Below are positions 52,989 through 61,480 of a stretch of DNA of 64,000 nt, one piece after another. The notes under the pieces were generated by a model that worked only from the letters and a program-made list of their open reading frames with translations, was not told where the DNA came from and did no database searches. The position numbers and the translations under genes are program-made. The stretch is from G963662605 sp963662605 (lineage in GTDB: Bacteria; Bacteroidota; Ignavibacteria; Ignavibacteriales; Ignavibacteriaceae). The DNA lies in NCBI GenBank assembly GCA_963662605.1, contig OY759785.1:3224001-3288000 (forward strand), given 5' to 3'. Each line of letters opens with the position of its first letter. Within the stretch, counting starts at the first letter, position 1.

Positions 52989-54134
52989 TTAGTGTTTTAT
53001 GTTAAACCCGAGCTGGGATATAGTATCTATTATTTCATCTTGAGCATTGAGAAGTTTTACAGAATAAAACGGAAATTCACGGCGTATCGGATATGCTCCC
53101 CGCTGCTGTTCGAAAGTTTCCGCAGAATTTCGCAGCGTGGCATCATCAGACATAATATCATAGGAAGCAATAACAACATCGAATAGTATTTCTTGTTTCG
53201 TTTTGTTTGCACAATCAACAATAATTTCGCGCTGCTGTAATGACGGTGGAACCGAATCAGGATACCATCCTTCCTGCATCGGCAGATTGAAAAAGTTCCG
53301 GAGTTCAGCCACACTCATCGAAGTACCGTTTGCTTTGCCGTCGGCAGAGTAACCTGCAATATGCGGAGTAGCAATATCAACAAGAGAGAGAAGTTCTCTG
53401 TCAATATTCGGTTCATTTTCCCAAACATCAAGAACGCAAGCGTCAATGATGTTTTCGTGCAGGGCGTTTTTGATTGATGAAGTTTTTATCACCGGCCCGC
53501 GCGAGGCGTTTATTAAAAGTCTTTTGTGTCCAAGTTTTGCGAAGAATGCATCATCCGCGAGGTGATGGGTTTTATCTTCACCGGTTTTATTTAATGGTAC
53601 ATGGAGCGTAATAATATCACTGCGGGAAATTAATTCATCAAGAGAGACAAAATTTTCAGAGCCTTCTACACGGGCGCGCGGCGGATCATTCAGCAAGACG
53701 TTCATGCCGAACAAACGGGCAATCTTTTCTACTTTTTTACCGACGTTACCTACACCAACAATGCCGATTGTGGTTTCTGAAAGTTTGAAGTTATATTTTT
53801 TTGCTAAGGAGAGTATTGCAGAGGAAATATACTGCTGGACAGATGAGGAGTTACATCCGGGTGCATTAACCCAGTAAATTCCTGCATCGTCACAGTATTT
53901 AGTATCAATATGATCGTAACCGATAGTAGCGGTTGCGATAAACTTCACATTTGTCCCCTTTAATAAAGACTCATTACAATGTGTACGGGTTCTAATAATA
54001 ATACCGTCAACATCGCGCAAAGCTTCAGTTGTCATTTCCGCCGGACTTAAATACTGTATGTCGGCGTATGGTTCAAGAACACCTTTCAGAAAAGGTATCT
54101 TATTATCCGCAGCTATCTTTATTTTCTGATTCAT
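52989..54134 (-). CDS. pdxB: Erythronate-4-phosphate dehydrogenase
   Basis: A D-2-hydroxyacid dehydrogenase of 381 residues in pyridoxal phosphate synthesis. PdxB-specific text includes ATIGYDHID, WVNAPGCNSSSVQQY (about 91-105), GIVGVGNVGKKVEKIA (NAD site), HIAGYSADGKANGT and a C-terminal dimerisation domain with the RREFPF segment. Finding it between two 6-phosphogluconate dehydrogenases is unusual. Erythronate-4-phosphate derives from erythrose-4-phosphate of the pentose phosphate pathway, which gives a possible metabolic link. A different sugar-acid phosphate substrate cannot be excluded. Confidence 0.88.
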   Translation of the reverse strand: MNQKIKIAADNKIPFLKGVLEPYADIQYLSPAEMTTEALRDVDGIIIRTRTHCNESLLKGTNVKFIATATIGYDHIDTKYCDDAGIYWVNAPGCNSSSVQQYISSAILSLAKKYNFKLSETTIGIVGVGNVGKKVEKIARLFGMNVLLNDPPRARVEGSENFVSLDELISRSDIITLHVPLNKTGEDKTHHLADDAFFAKLGHKRLLINASRGPVIKTSSIKNALHENIIDACVLDVWENEPNIDRELLSLVDIATPHIAGYSADGKANGTSMSVAELRNFFNLPMQEGWYPDSVPPSLQQREIIVDCANKTKQEILFDVVIASYDIMSDDATLRNSAETFEQQRGAYPIRREFPFYSVKLLNAQDEIIDTISQLGFNIKH

Positions 54135-54161
54135 GAACCTAATTTAAAAATTTTCAAGTTA

Positions 54162-55607
54162 TTAGGCATTATAAACTGAAGAAGCAGTCTCACCGCCGTG
54201 ACCGGTCCAATTGGTATGGAAGAATTCTTCCTCCGGACGGTCAACGCGTTGATACTGATGCGCGCCGAAATAGTCACGCTGTGCCTGCAGCATATTCGCG
54301 GGAAGATGTGCAGAGCGGTATCCGTCATAATAGGTCAGCGCCGAAGCGAAGCATGGAATTGAAACACCGTGTTTCATGGCTTCCATAACGATTCTTCGCA
54401 GCGATTGCTGATATTCATTTGCTAATTGTCCAAAGAACGGATCAAACAAAAGATGACGTAAGCTCGCGTTACGGTCGTACGCTTCTTTAATTTTTTGTAA
54501 AAAGTCTGAACGAATAATACAGCCGCCGCGCCATATCATAGCGATGCCGCCGTAGTTTAATTTCCATTTAAATTCTTTTGCCGCTGCGCCCATGAGTGAA
54601 TAACCCTGTGCATACGACAGTACTTTTGCCAGATACAAAGAACGTCGAAGCTCAACAATAAACTCCTGCTTATCACCGCTGAATGAACGTGAAGGTCCTT
54701 TTAAAGCTTTCGAAGCAAGCACGCGTTCATCTTTCTGCGCGGATAAGTAACGGGCAAATACTGCCTCGCTAACAAGTGAAAGCGGAGTGCCCTGATCGAG
54801 AGCAGTGATAACTTTCCACTTTCCTGTTCCCTTTTGCCCGGCCTTATCTAAAATCTTTTCAACCAATGGAGAGCCATCGGTATCTTTGAATGCGAGAATG
54901 TCGCGGGTAATTTCAATAAGATAACTTTTTAATTCACCGTCATTCCACTCGGCAAACACCTGATGCATTTCATCATGATTAAGATCAAGGACATCTTTCA
55001 TGAATTGGTACGACTCGCATATAAGCTGCATATCGCCGTATTCAATACCGTTATGCACCATTTTGATAAAGTGGCCTGAACCTTCTTCACCAATCCAATC
55101 ACAGCAAGGAACGCCGTCAACTTTTGCAGCGATTGCCTGAAATGCGGGCTTAATCGGTTCCCATGCTTCAGCCGGGCCGCCCGGCATTAACGCAGGACCG
55201 TTAAGGGCGCCTTCTTCACCGCCGGAGACACCTGAACCAACGAAGTACACTCCCTTTTCGAGCAGGTAGTTTACGCGTCTGTTGGTGTCTGCAAAATGAC
55301 TGTTTCCGCCGTCAATCAGAATATCGCCTTTATCAAGCAGCGGTATAGCCGCTTCAATAACTGCGTCAACCGGTTTGCCGGCATTAACCATCATTAAAAT
55401 TTTACGGGGCTGTTCAATCTTCGAAACGAATTCGTAATACGAAAACGTTCCGACAATTTTTTTACCCTTAGCGCGTCCGTTAATGAAGCGCTTAATTTTT
55501 TCCATATCAATATCATACACTGCAACTGAAAACCCTTTGCTCTCAAAATTCAGAGCAAGGTTTTCACCCATAACACCTATACCGATTATACCAATATTAG
55601 CTAACAT
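54162..55607 (-). CDS. 6-phosphogluconate dehydrogenase paralogue, probable NAD-type
   Basis: A 481-residue homologue of the protein at 51491-52945. Active-site blocks are kept (GVSGGEEGALNGPALMPGG, GHFIKMVHNGIEYGDMQ), so activity on 6-phosphogluconate or a close relative is expected. At the end of the second Rossmann strand it reads AVYDID (Y31-D32-I33-D34) where the paralogue has AVFNRT. The phosphate-binding Arg is replaced by Ile and acidic residues appear, which favours NAD over NADP. It directly follows the LarA-like gene in the operon. Confidence 0.88.
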   Translation of the reverse strand: MLANIGIIGIGVMGENLALNFESKGFSVAVYDIDMEKIKRFINGRAKGKKIVGTFSYYEFVSKIEQPRKILMMVNAGKPVDAVIEAAIPLLDKGDILIDGGNSHFADTNRRVNYLLEKGVYFVGSGVSGGEEGALNGPALMPGGPAEAWEPIKPAFQAIAAKVDGVPCCDWIGEEGSGHFIKMVHNGIEYGDMQLICESYQFMKDVLDLNHDEMHQVFAEWNDGELKSYLIEITRDILAFKDTDGSPLVEKILDKAGQKGTGKWKVITALDQGTPLSLVSEAVFARYLSAQKDERVLASKALKGPSRSFSGDKQEFIVELRRSLYLAKVLSYAQGYSLMGAAAKEFKWKLNYGGIAMIWRGGCIIRSDFLQKIKEAYDRNASLRHLLFDPFFGQLANEYQQSLRRIVMEAMKHGVSIPCFASALTYYDGYRSAHLPANMLQAQRDYFGAHQYQRVDRPEEEFFHTNWTGHGGETASSVYNA

Positions 55608-55628
55608 GACACATCATCCTTATTATTA

Positions 55629-56900
55629 CTAATCTACAAACTTATCTTTCCATGCCCATAATCCGATAGCCGGATTTGATATATAGAAAATTTCCTCGCC
55701 ATCAACCACATTATAACCATCAACTAACTTTTCAGGATCGTATTTCTTCGACATTTCATCAAGATTGCCGTATAAGAAATTAACTGATTCAATTTCTTCT
55801 TTCGTAATTCCACCCGGGCAATAGCGGATGGAGAATCTGTTTTCCGAAGAACCGTGAATCAAGTGTGCCGCGGCACCGAGATTGTTTTGCAGGTCTTCGT
55901 TTTCTTCTACTAATTGTAAAACTTTCGGCGTGTTAACATATCCGTATTTGCGGATAAGCTTGTCAATTGTCGGATCTTCGCCAAATTCTTTTAATCCGGG
56001 AGCAAGAACAATCAATTCACCGTCATCATCAATCGCCATACGGGTACGGTAAACGGATTTGTTGCCGAGCCATGTTGATTTGAATTCCTGAGGCTCAAGA
56101 TAGACAACGACTTTTTTCAACGGCTTTTCAAGCATGATAAAATTCACTTCAAGTGAAAGCTTTGCAGCCAGATTGAAACATTCAATATCGTCACCGATGT
56201 ATAAACCACAAACGCGAAGCTTGCCGTTTTCATCTTTGGCAACTACCGTCTGTACATACACTATCGGTAAATGTTTTGCAAAATTATCGGAAGCATAATT
56301 CAGCACGCGACGAACCGGTGTGTCTGCGCGTCCCATAATTTTTTCCATGCCGTACGCGGCACCGATATAATGGCTCTTGTTAATTCCTTCAGAGCCGCCG
56401 GTACCGACAAAAATATTTTTATTGTAATTGGCAAAGCCGATTACTTCGTGAGGGACAACCTGCCCTATTGATAAAATCAAATCATATCCGCCGTTTTGCA
56501 GCTCAACGTCAACCTGCGCAGGCCACGGATATTTCACTTTATGCCCGGATACCTCATACACATATTCTTCCGGTACAATACCCAGTGTGTGCAGTCCATG
56601 ACGCCAGTCATGTACTTTAAATAAAGACTGTGGTATTGTCGGATACATATGCTCGATTTCTTTTGGGGTCATGGCGTAATGTGTGCCAAGAGCAGGTAAT
56701 ACCGCCTTGAATTTATCGCCATAATAATCGAATGCGTGTACGGTCAGTTCTCCGGCATGAGAGTGATACCTGGTGATATCAGGAGGGACCGCAAGCACGC
56801 GCTTGCGGTCTCCTAATTTTGCCAAAGCACCAAATAGAGCTTCTTTTAACTCTTGTTCCGAAAAAAAGTAACCCTTTGATCCTTTTGCGTAGTATAACAT
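55629..56900 (-). CDS. LarA-family nickel-pincer racemase/epimerase
   Basis: A 423-residue LarA-type protein (DUF2088). It keeps D41-x-x-R44 in DITR, H74 in GTHY, and H151, K161 and H177 in the block starting PHEVIGF. The 10- and 16-residue spacings of H151-K161-H177 equal those of H174, K184 and H200 in lactate racemase, where the Lys anchors the nickel-pincer nucleotide and the last His binds nickel. Known members act on lactate, malate and other 2-hydroxyacids, and a gluconate 2-epimerase is reported. Between a mannonate oxidoreductase and 6-phosphogluconate dehydrogenases, a gluconate/mannonate epimerase is the best guess. Cofactor genes larBCE are not in the window. Confidence 0.85.
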   Translation of the reverse strand: MLYYAKGSKGYFFSEQELKEALFGALAKLGDRKRVLAVPPDITRYHSHAGELTVHAFDYYGDKFKAVLPALGTHYAMTPKEIEHMYPTIPQSLFKVHDWRHGLHTLGIVPEEYVYEVSGHKVKYPWPAQVDVELQNGGYDLILSIGQVVPHEVIGFANYNKNIFVGTGGSEGINKSHYIGAAYGMEKIMGRADTPVRRVLNYASDNFAKHLPIVYVQTVVAKDENGKLRVCGLYIGDDIECFNLAAKLSLEVNFIMLEKPLKKVVVYLEPQEFKSTWLGNKSVYRTRMAIDDDGELIVLAPGLKEFGEDPTIDKLIRKYGYVNTPKVLQLVEENEDLQNNLGAAAHLIHGSSENRFSIRYCPGGITKEEIESVNFLYGNLDEMSKKYDPEKLVDGYNVVDGEEIFYISNPAIGLWAWKDKFVD

Positions 56901-56902
56901 AA

Positions 56903-57793
56903 CTATTTATTCCAGTGTGGTTTTTCAGGCAAATAAGTATTAAACTCTTCGATGAGAGCTTGTTCATAAGCACCTTCAAATTCCAGATTGAAGAATTTAT
57001 CAAGAGCTTCATTATAGAAACGAGCCCATGATTCAACTTCTTTTCCGGGATTGATAGGATAGAACAATACGCCATTAGCCTTAGCAGCTTTCATATCTCC
57101 CGGGGCATCACCAATCATAAGAATCTTATTATCGGGATATTTGCCTTTGGCAGCATATTTCAAGTGCTCTGTTTTCGTGCCGTATTCCTGACCGCAAATG
57201 ATATGAACATACTGTTGAATATCATTTTCCGACCATTCTCTTACAAGAGCTTCGGTCGGTGTTTGTGAAACAACCAGCGCATCTGCTCTTTCTCTTAATT
57301 TAACAAGAGACTCGCGAACGTGCGGAAACGGAGGAATGTCGTGAACCATTTCGTGAATATCCGCGTTGATAGCTTTTGACCATGCCAAAGCTTTATCAAT
57401 AATCGGATCTTTTACTTCTGCAGCATATTTTTCGAGTGCAGGATTTCCGAGTTTGGTTTCTTTCTTTGTCCACTCAAGAACAGCAGTCATGTCGTGCAGT
57501 TTTGCACCGCGTTCAATAACTTCTTTTCTTTCGCTCAAATATTTCATTACATCAAGCAGGGCATGAAAACGGTTGCATCCGCGGGTCTTTGAATACAAGT
57601 TAACAAAGTCCCATGCTTCACGTGCATATTTAGATACCTGCTGCAAATCCCAATACATAACGGTATTCGGACAGAAGCATTCTTTATGCTTGATTTCCAT
57701 AGTATCGAATGCACAACCGTCAGAATCAATTCCGATAAAGAATTCTTTAGTAGGCTGAAGGTCGGTCAATTCTTGCTTTGGGTCTAAACTCAT
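56903..57793 (-). CDS. HAD-family phosphatase
   Basis: A cytoplasmic HAD hydrolase of 296 residues. Motif I is GIDSDGCAFDT with nucleophile D23 and D25. Motif II Ser/Thr is in ALVVSQTPTEALV, a Lys precedes motif IV in KYPDNKILMIGDAPGDMKAA (about 219-238), and a helical cap lies between about 35 and 145. Substrate is unknown. Spacing of 2 bp to the LarA-like gene and 9 bp to the phosphofructokinase gene means it is part of the same unit, suggesting a sugar-phosphate or sugar-acid-phosphate substrate. Confidence 0.82.
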   Translation of the reverse strand: MSLDPKQELTDLQPTKEFFIGIDSDGCAFDTMEIKHKECFCPNTVMYWDLQQVSKYAREAWDFVNLYSKTRGCNRFHALLDVMKYLSERKEVIERGAKLHDMTAVLEWTKKETKLGNPALEKYAAEVKDPIIDKALAWSKAINADIHEMVHDIPPFPHVRESLVKLRERADALVVSQTPTEALVREWSENDIQQYVHIICGQEYGTKTEHLKYAAKGKYPDNKILMIGDAPGDMKAAKANGVLFYPINPGKEVESWARFYNEALDKFFNLEFEGAYEQALIEEFNTYLPEKPHWNK

Positions 57794-57802
57794 AGTTTCT
57801 CC

Positions 57803-59086
57803 TTATTTTTTTGCTTCAGGTTGATATGCAGCTAATTTCTTTTCTGCAAAGATAGGTTTCAACTGTGTGAATCTCTGTCTTCCGTTAATCATCGGGACAG
57901 AAACCCAATCTTCACCGATAAGAGGACGAACATATTTCAGGAAGTCGTCAGTCACGTCAATACGGTTTGGAGCGATCCATTCTTCATTGAAGAATCTTTC
58001 TGAGAGCGCAACTTTCTCGAGAGGTACTTTATCATAACGAACATTATAGATAAGTCCGGGCTCGCGAAGAATTGTTGCCATCCAGCCGTTACCGTCTTTC
58101 ATTGCAACTTCAACTGCTTTTTGTCCGACCTTGTAAGCTTCATCCAGATCAACCGTTGAAGCATAGATCATGCTGTGGCGCTGATCGGTACCCATAACCT
58201 GGCCGCGGGCGGAACCGCTTGCTTTGATACCTTTTTCGTTCAAGTAGTTGACAACGCTTTGATAAGCAGCCATTTTGCTTGAACCGAATGATGTATGGCC
58301 GAATGAATCTTTAACTTCACCGATACTGCCGACATCAAAACCTTCGCTGATAACAACGATACATCTGCCGTCTTTTTTCAACTGATCGTTTACATTATCC
58401 GCTAATTCAGTTAATGACACTTTTGATTCAGTCATGTAAATCTGTAAAGGCATTTCGCGTTTAGGATCTGCAAGACGTGCAGCAGCCGGAATAAATCCGA
58501 TTTTTCTGCCCATTGCCTGTAAAACAAGTACCGGATCTGCCGGTGATGATCCTGCATTCTCTTCGTTTGCAGTCTGAACAATATGTGACCAGTAACGGGC
58601 AACACTGCCGTAACCCGGGGTGTGGTCAATTAATTTAAATTCGCTATCTCCAACATCATTGTCAATTGTTTTCGGCACGCCGGTAGCCACCAATTCAAGG
58701 CCTGCTTCAGCAGCAATATGGCTTACTTTATACGCGGTGTGCTGTGAGTCGTTTCCGCCGATATAAAAGAAATAGCCGATATTATGAGCACGGCAAATTT
58801 CGATGATACGTGCGAAATCTTTTTCCTGCTTGTCTTTCAGTTTATAACGGCATGTACCGATACTACCCGCAGCAGGTGTAGTACGGAGCAAAGCAATTTC
58901 TTCTTCGTCCTGTACCGACAGATCTAATAATTCTTCTTTCAATACTCCTTCGATACCATGCCAGCCGCCGTAAACTTTTCCGAATACATCCGGAAACATT
59001 TTACAGGTTTCGATAATACCGCGAAGAGAGTTGTTGATCACCGGAGACGGGCCGCCGGATTGAGCAACGAGAACATTTTTAGCCAT
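57803..59086 (-). CDS. Phosphofructokinase, pyrophosphate-type residues
   Basis: A PfkA-superfamily protein of 427 residues. The N-terminal LVAQSGGPSPVINNSLRG, substrate loop PKTIDND (138-144) and MGRKIGFIPAAARLA are all present. E. coli ATP-PFK has Gly at two key sites; here the phosphate-donor loop reads GGNDS (110-114, Asp at the first site) and the second is K139 in PKTIDND. Asp and Lys there are the marks of pyrophosphate-dependent enzymes. It would act reversibly between fructose-6-phosphate and the bisphosphate, linking the uronate operon to glycolysis and gluconeogenesis. Confidence 0.88.
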   Translation of the reverse strand: MAKNVLVAQSGGPSPVINNSLRGIIETCKMFPDVFGKVYGGWHGIEGVLKEELLDLSVQDEEEIALLRTTPAAGSIGTCRYKLKDKQEKDFARIIEICRAHNIGYFFYIGGNDSQHTAYKVSHIAAEAGLELVATGVPKTIDNDVGDSEFKLIDHTPGYGSVARYWSHIVQTANEENAGSSPADPVLVLQAMGRKIGFIPAAARLADPKREMPLQIYMTESKVSLTELADNVNDQLKKDGRCIVVISEGFDVGSIGEVKDSFGHTSFGSSKMAAYQSVVNYLNEKGIKASGSARGQVMGTDQRHSMIYASTVDLDEAYKVGQKAVEVAMKDGNGWMATILREPGLIYNVRYDKVPLEKVALSERFFNEEWIAPNRIDVTDDFLKYVRPLIGEDWVSVPMINGRQRFTQLKPIFAEKKLAAYQPEAKK

Positions 59087-59109
59087 GTTGTTTCTCCTTG
59101 GTTTAGTAA

Positions 59110-59961
59110 TTAAACACCTGAATAAGCATTAAATCCACCATCTACAGGGATAGTAACGCCGGTAACAAATTTTGATAGATCGGAAAGCAGATATAATACT
59201 GTTCCCTGCAAATCTTCAATCTCACCAAAACGGTTCATTGGAGTTCCACCGATGATTTTATTTCCGCGAGGTGATAATTCGCCTGTTTTTTCATCGAACA
59301 TTAAGAATCTGTTTTGATTTGTAACAAAAAATCCCGGCGCAATACCATTAACGCGAACGCCTGTTTTTGCAAAGTGCACGGCAAGCCATTCGGTAAAATT
59401 GTTGATTGACGCCTTGGCTGCTGAATAAGCAGGAATTTTTGTCAGGGGGCGGAATGCATTCATTGATGAGATGTTAAGCACAACACCTGAACCACGCTTT
59501 ACCATTTCTTCTGCAAATACCATGGTAGGAAGAATCGTTCCGATGAAGTTCAAGTCGAATACTCTTTTAAATCCCTCTTCACTTAAACCGAAGAATGTTT
59601 TTTCCAGATGGTCAAGGCTTGAGGGTGTAATAAATTCTTCCTGAGTTGTCGCCATCGGTGAATTGCCGCCGGCACCATTAATCAGAATGTCAACTTTGCC
59701 GAACGCTTTATGAACTTCAGCATTGGCAGCCTGCAATGATTCTTTTGATAAAACGTTAGCTTCAAAGCCTGCGCAATTGTTGCCGAATTTTTCATTCAGC
59801 ATGTTCGCGACTTTATCTGCAAATTCCTTTTTGATATCGAGTATCGCCACTTTAGCACCGTTCTTTACCAGAACTTCGGCTATGCTGGCTCCGATTACTC
59901 CACCACCGCCTGTTAAAACAACGACTTTCCCATTGAGATCGTCAAATGTTGTTGTACTCAT
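59110..59961 (-). CDS. SDR-family D-mannonate oxidoreductase (fructuronate reductase), probable
   Basis: A short-chain dehydrogenase of 283 residues. The NAD(P) loop is TGGGGVIGASIAE (17-29), followed by NGAGGNSPMATT, catalytic Ser in NISSMNAF, and YSAAK with the catalytic Tyr and Lys. It is about 30 residues longer than KduD-type enzymes, with an insertion after NGAGG (about 105-135) as in the Bacillus YjmF-type mannonate oxidoreductase. It likely reduces fructuronate, made by the neighbouring epimerase, to mannonate. It is first in the unit SDR-PFK-HAD-larA-gnd-pdxB-gnd. KduD-like action on the KduI product is the alternative. Confidence 0.8.
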   Translation of the reverse strand: MSTTTFDDLNGKVVVLTGGGGVIGASIAEVLVKNGAKVAILDIKKEFADKVANMLNEKFGNNCAGFEANVLSKESLQAANAEVHKAFGKVDILINGAGGNSPMATTQEEFITPSSLDHLEKTFFGLSEEGFKRVFDLNFIGTILPTMVFAEEMVKRGSGVVLNISSMNAFRPLTKIPAYSAAKASINNFTEWLAVHFAKTGVRVNGIAPGFFVTNQNRFLMFDEKTGELSPRGNKIIGGTPMNRFGEIEDLQGTVLYLLSDLSKFVTGVTIPVDGGFNAYSGV

Positions 59962-60035
59962 AGTTGTATCTTTTGTTAGTTATTAATGTAAAAGTAATTA
60001 ATTACATGAAAAAGTGAAAAGTCCTAACAAAAGTT

Positions 60036-60054
60036 ATGACTTTATCGTTTACTT
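60036..60054 (-). promoter_or_regulatory. Candidate operator before the SDR operon
   Basis: ATGACTTTATCGTTTACTT contains ATGACTTTATCGT, which is repeated exactly, in inverted orientation, at 62593-62605 upstream of lacI. On the minus strand the centre reads GTAAACGATAAAG, like the CG-centred sites before the permease and GH105 genes. It lies 75 bp upstream of the SDR start. Confidence 0.55.
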
Positions 60055-60099
60055 TCCAAGCTATAATGCGAAGAAAGTTTCCCTTTTATTCAATAATTT

Positions 60100-61353
60100 T
60101 TATTTTCCTAAGAAAAGGGGGCAAATATGACGTTTATAGAGGTTTTCGCTCACATTTTTTGCCGTGATTTCGCTGTGTTTTTCAAGCGCATCGGTATATT
60201 TTTTGCCTAATTCAGCTGCAATTTTAAAGCTGACATGCACCAACTGTCTGAAACTGAGATTCAATTCCGGGCATGATTGTTCATGGCGCAGAGCATTTAC
60301 AAATTGTTCAGATGTCCATGAGTTCACTTCTTCCGGTGTTGGAAGAACATTCATATCAATATCAACCACCGTTGCATAAGGAGCAGTAAGTTCTTCAATA
60401 CGCGAAAAACTCTTTGCATAAATTTCCTTTGCAACCTCTAAACCGTCACCACCCGCTTCGGCAAGTCCGATAACTTCTTCAAGCCACGTTGTACCCGCTG
60501 TTTTCAGGTGTAGACCCGTGTTATGTTTTTTGATGATATCATGGATCGGTTTATAGAGTGAGAATTTATCGCTTCCGGAGTGAACGCTGAGTTTTAAATT
60601 ATCGGGAATGTTCGTGAATAATTTCACTGCGTAAGCAATTACTGCGACGTCATCTTCAAACTCAACAACGAATTTGCTCAAATCACCAACGTAATCAACG
60701 CCCTTGTTGAAACGGCCGGTGAATTTCGGAGCGATCGTCTGAACCGGAACATTTTCCAATGAAAGTCCTAATAAAATAAAGAACATTTCTTCAGGTGTCT
60801 GAGGTTCTTCGTTTTCGTCGAGACTGACTTCAGTAACAAAATTGTCAGCACCTTTTGCCGCCTCAACATGCTGATAAATTTTTGAAGCTTCAACAATAGG
60901 CCCAAGATATTTCTTAGCGATTGTTTCAATTACTTCTTTGGTTACTTCAAATGATTTGGAAACTCCCGGAATAGAGAGCGTTCCGATAAATTTTGAAGCT
61001 GCTGCGACAAAAGCATCAATCTTTTCCTGTGCAACAGGCTGACCGATAAAATCCGCGACATCTATGGTATAAAAATTACAATGTTCAATAAATTTATCAA
61101 CCGTCTTTAATCCGATATGATCGGCATCAAGATAATAAGAGTCTTTCCATCCCAATTCAGCCACGGCAGCGTCTGCCTCGTTACGTGCATTAACCGGCAA
61201 TGACCCGATTAGTGAATGCTCGCGATTTGATTTATTCCAAACAGGAACGACATCAGCGCCCTCTGCTTTTGCTTTAACAAGTGCCGATAACTGAGCAACA
61301 CCCTGATGCCCGAAACGGTCACCAATACCGATAGAATATTTTTCTATACGCAT
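60100..61353 (-). CDS. uxaE: Tagaturonate epimerase (UxaE-type)
   Basis: A 417-residue protein of the UxaE family, which interconverts D-tagaturonate and D-fructuronate. The start MRIEKYSIGIGDRFGHQGVA, the WNKSNREHSLIGS segment (about 40-52), YYLDADHIGL and HSGSDKFSLYKPIH are family text, and GDRFG and HLKTAGTTWLEEVIG are further conserved parts. The enzyme replaces the classical tagaturonate-to-altronate branch and sends galacturonate through the glucuronate route. It lies between lacI and the SDR operon, with a 127-bp gap to lacI containing a hairpin. Confidence 0.88.
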   Translation of the reverse strand: MRIEKYSIGIGDRFGHQGVAQLSALVKAKAEGADVVPVWNKSNREHSLIGSLPVNARNEADAAVAELGWKDSYYLDADHIGLKTVDKFIEHCNFYTIDVADFIGQPVAQEKIDAFVAAASKFIGTLSIPGVSKSFEVTKEVIETIAKKYLGPIVEASKIYQHVEAAKGADNFVTEVSLDENEEPQTPEEMFFILLGLSLENVPVQTIAPKFTGRFNKGVDYVGDLSKFVVEFEDDVAVIAYAVKLFTNIPDNLKLSVHSGSDKFSLYKPIHDIIKKHNTGLHLKTAGTTWLEEVIGLAEAGGDGLEVAKEIYAKSFSRIEELTAPYATVVDIDMNVLPTPEEVNSWTSEQFVNALRHEQSCPELNLSFRQLVHVSFKIAAELGKKYTDALEKHSEITAKNVSENLYKRHICPLFLGK

Positions 61354-61446
61354 AGTGATATCCTTATAAATTATATAGGTTAAAAGAAAATTCTAATGAA
61401 GAAAAAGAAAAGCCCCGATAGTAGAAAAGTGACCCCTGAAGAAATG

Positions 61447-61469
61447 CGGGGCATTCGGAGAATGCCCCG
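61447..61469 (-). terminator. Hairpin after lacI (possible attenuator or terminator)
   Basis: CGGGGCATTC (61447-61456) pairs with GAATGCCCCG (61460-61469) around a 3-nt loop. The following T content on the minus strand (CATTTCTTC) is weak, so partial read-through into uxaE is likely. Confidence 0.55.
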
Positions 61470-61480
61470 GTGAAATATAT

